Made by a program: the position numbers and the translations under genes. 54,146 bases of DNA, from contig JAFUGT010000147.1 in assembly GCA_017469275.1 (NCBI GenBank), positions 1 through 54,146 of the forward strand, written 5' to 3'. This stretch comes from Lachnospiraceae bacterium (GTDB lineage Bacteria; Bacillota; Clostridia; Lachnospirales; Lachnospiraceae). The notes beneath the pieces were generated by a model. That model was not told the DNA's origin. It searched no databases and worked only from the letters and a program-made list of their open reading frames with translations. Of the stretch, positions 52,711 to 54,146 are shown piece by piece (positions within the stretch are counted from its first letter, which is position 1; every line of letters begins with the position of its first letter).

Positions 52711-52781
52711 GCAGATATGGTTCATCGGTAGAACGCTAGCTTCCCAAGCTGGAAAGGCGGGTTCGACTCCCGTTATCTGCT
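52711..52781 (+). tRNA. tRNA-Gly (CCC)
   Basis: A complete cloverleaf: acceptor GCAGATA/TATCTGC, D arm GTTC/GAAC, anticodon stem CTAGC/GCTGG with loop TTCCCAA (anticodon CCC), T stem GCGGG/CCCGT with TTCGACT loop, discriminator T. CCA is not encoded. It reads GGG glycine codons. Its 3' end directly adjoins an integrase remnant. Confidence 0.95.
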
Positions 52782-52789
52782 TCGCAAAG

Positions 52790-53023
52790 CCTTGATTTAT
52801 AAGGGTTTGCAAATTTGAAAGTGATTAACTTCCCTATTCTAATACCTGTCTCAAACATGAGCAGAATCCCAAGATTCCTCAAGTCCTGCCACATCTTATA
52901 CGGGTGCATTTTAAGTATTTTTTCACGTTCCATGTCAGCCACTTGTTGCTGTATCGTGGTAAGGTCAATGATACCACGATTAAGCGCCTGCTGCAAGATA
53001 TCCATTTATTCAAACTCAGTCAT
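52790..53023 (-). pseudogene. collapsed tyrosine integrase next to tRNA-Gly
   Basis: The frame from 53005 encodes MDILQQALNRGIIDLTTIQQ and HPYKMW, which resemble the N-terminal start of clostridial tyrosine integrases, and then jumps directly to LGILLMFETGIRIGKL, the box I region with the catalytic Arg. The core-binding part between them and all later catalytic boxes are missing; the frame ends inside the tRNA. A strong AAGGAG with a five-codon frame (53023-53006) overlaps the start as TAA-ATG. The remnant probably marks an integrated element that used this tRNA and was later lost. Confidence 0.7.
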
Positions 53024-53082
53024 GGTATCATCTCCTTCAACATTTGATTATTCTAAAATCGTGTCACTAATTCTTACATTTA

Positions 53083-53509
53083 TCAATATTGTATATCATC
53101 ATGTATCAGAATAAAACGTTTTGTATGTATTGTGTTCTCACGTAATCTTTGTTCCATATCATCGTGATATAGATTCCAAAATGATTCATCAGATGCATGC
53201 TTCTTAATTTTTTCCATTTCTTCATTCCAAGCCTTCTTAGTAGTTGCAACAACACCTACATAGTTTTTATCTTCTGTTTTTGTAACTATGTCACCTCTCT
53301 CAAAAGGGTTATAAATATCAACATAGGAATAGAACAAGCTCTCATCATTTTCCACATTTATAACCAACGAGCCAGATATACTCGATTTCACCATCAACAT
53401 CTATTTCAACAGCTCCTATTTCATCACCATCACCGGAATGTTTGCTCCCAATCAGCGGTTTATCCCCTAATTCAGAATCCAGATATACTTTGTTACTTCC
53501 TAATCCCAT
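53083..53509 (-). pseudogene. frameshifted small gene of unknown function
   Basis: Two overlapping frames look like parts of one protein. The first (53509-53345, 54 residues, MGLGSNKVYLDSELGDKP to GEIEYIWLV) ends out of frame, while the second (53400-53083) is coherent only from about INVENDESLFYSYVDIYNPF onward (to KRFILIHDDIQY). A one-base shift near 53365 would join EYIWLV to INVENDES. There is no ribosome binding site before the first ATG, so the 5' end is probably also truncated. I do not recognise the family. Confidence 0.5.
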
Positions 53510-53591
53510 TGATTTCGTCAAGAATTATGATAAAATTGGTATATAATTATATTACAGTTTTATTGACGATGGAAGTGGAGGGACGCAAGAT

Positions 53592-54146
53592 ATGTTTGGA
53601 ATGTTTATTAATGAATTCGTTGGCGCATTAGTACAGGTATTGCTATTTTCTTTGATTCCCCTGATCTTTTGGCTGATATTTGCCAGGAGAAAACAGAACT
53701 TTTTTAGGTGGATAGGAATTAAAAAGATCAAGCATGAAGGGAAATGGTGGGGAACAGCATGTGCAATCCTTATTGCTACGGGATTATATATAGGTTTAAC
53801 GTCATTTGCAATTCGTTTTCTTCCTGAAGGGGTGACCACCGCAGGCAGAGACTTTGCCGGCAAAGGATTTGCTGCATTTCCTGCTGTGTTGGCATATGGC
53901 TTTATCCGTACCGGATTATCCGAAGAAATAGTCTTCAGGGGTTTTTTATTAAAACGTTTTGGAGAAAAGTTTGGGTTCATCACCGGCAATATCATACAGG
54001 CAATCCTGTTTGGCATGATGCACGGAATTCCTTTTGGTTTAGCAACACACAATATACCTGTGACTATAGTAATGACTATACTTCCCGGTGCTTTTGGGTG
54101 GTTCCAGGGATGGATGAACGAAAAAAAATTTGGTGGGAGCATTATT
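53592..54146 (+). CDS. CPBP (CAAX-type) intramembrane metalloprotease, partial
   Basis: An open frame of 185 codons runs off the right end of the window. It encodes several membrane helices and the CPBP motifs: the paired glutamates in GLSEEIVFRGFLLKRFG (near residue 115) and the later FGMMHGIPFG with the metal-binding His. Bacterial members are often linked to bacteriocin self-immunity or to peptide processing. GGAGG lies ten bases before the ATG at 53592. It is downstream of mobile remnants, in the accessory part of the window. Confidence 0.85.
   Translation, partial: MFGMFINEFVGALVQVLLFSLIPLIFWLIFARRKQNFFRWIGIKKIKHEGKWWGTACAILIATGLYIGLTSFAIRFLPEGVTTAGRDFAGKGFAAFPAVLAYGFIRTGLSEEIVFRGFLLKRFGEKFGFITGNIIQAILFGMMHGIPFGLATHNIPVTIVMTILPGAFGWFQGWMNEKKFGGSII

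Noticed and set aside
52736..53005. Intact 89-codon gene reading into the tRNA
   Set aside because: Only the first 75 or so residues resemble integrase pieces, with an internal deletion; the end is tRNA sequence. It is better described as a remnant.
53552..54142. Long minus-strand frame opposite the right-end gene
   Set aside because: Its residues (Pro- and Ile-rich, no motif) are the shadow of the plus-strand CPBP protease, which has a ribosome binding site and clear SEEIVFRG and MMHG motifs.
1..54146. CRISPR array
   Set aside because: No set of regularly spaced short repeats was found; the only tandem repeats are coding (9579-9645, 21624-21776) or a single duplication (4712-4791).

Overview
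The window is an AT-rich chromosome segment from an anaerobic Firmicute, most likely a member of the Lachnospiraceae (a Butyrivibrio/Roseburia/Lachnospira-like clostridium). The assignment rests on gene content I recognise: an hprK-glk-murB-rapZ-whiA-HPr carbon-control cluster, the GGGtGRT/NifU-like pair, a PurF paralogue that begins Met-Gly-Gly, a glutamine-dependent NAD synthase next to dapAB, and typical Shine-Dalgarno and sigma-A promoters. Most genes are on the minus strand. No rRNA operon or CRISPR array was seen. One tRNA (Gly, CCC) is present.

Layout. 1-3.2 kb: a 31-residue membrane peptide gene with its own promoter and hairpin terminator, then a large Sel1/TPR protein. 3.4-8.8 kb: an HPr-like protein with Glu at position 15 (Crh-like), whiA, rapZ, murB, a ROK glucokinase and hprK, the core of carbon catabolite control and cell-wall linked regulation. 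9-12.8 kb: an XRE regulator, a PD-(D/E)XK transposase-like nuclease, a small membrane protein, a GH26 enzyme without signal peptide, and TspO. 12.9-18.3 kb: a secreted papain-like peptidase, a two-domain polyphosphate kinase 2, and a secreted polysaccharide deacetylase, with a 209-bp palindromic MITE-like element inserted at the deacetylase stop codon. 18.5-24.2 kb: a PurF-like protein lacking the nucleophilic cysteine, two zinc-ribbon or cysteine-rich proteins, a beta-helix lipoprotein, NUDIX and TSCPD proteins. 24.3-28.4 kb: a copper ATPase carrying a fused CopZ domain that keeps its own ribosome binding site, then two small proteins.

28.6-34.4 kb: a PHP phosphoesterase, the GGGtGRT and NifU-like pair, yajC, tgt, a second MITE copy and a calcium-loop protein behind a possible sigma-D promoter. 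34.5-38.8 kb: a three-gene ABC export system (ATPase, CARDB-like membrane-anchored surface protein, MacB-like permease). 39-44.6 kb: nadE, dapB and dapA behind a lysine riboswitch, and an NSS transporter. 44.7-52.5 kb: a WYL regulator, the transglutaminase/DUF58/MoxR operon, a cytidylate-kinase-like protein and a DUF1015 protein. 52.5-54.1 kb: a decayed MITE half, tRNA-Gly with a collapsed tyrosine integrase at its 3' side, a frameshifted small gene and the start of a CPBP-family membrane protease that runs off the window.

The most unusual items are the MITE family whose central hairpin is kept by covarying sequence, the active-site substitutions in the HPr-like and PurF-like proteins, the dual-start CopA/CopZ arrangement, the type-I-toxin-like peptide gene, and the uncharacterised GGGtGRT/NifU-like pair. 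All functional names are by recognition of motifs; no database search was run.
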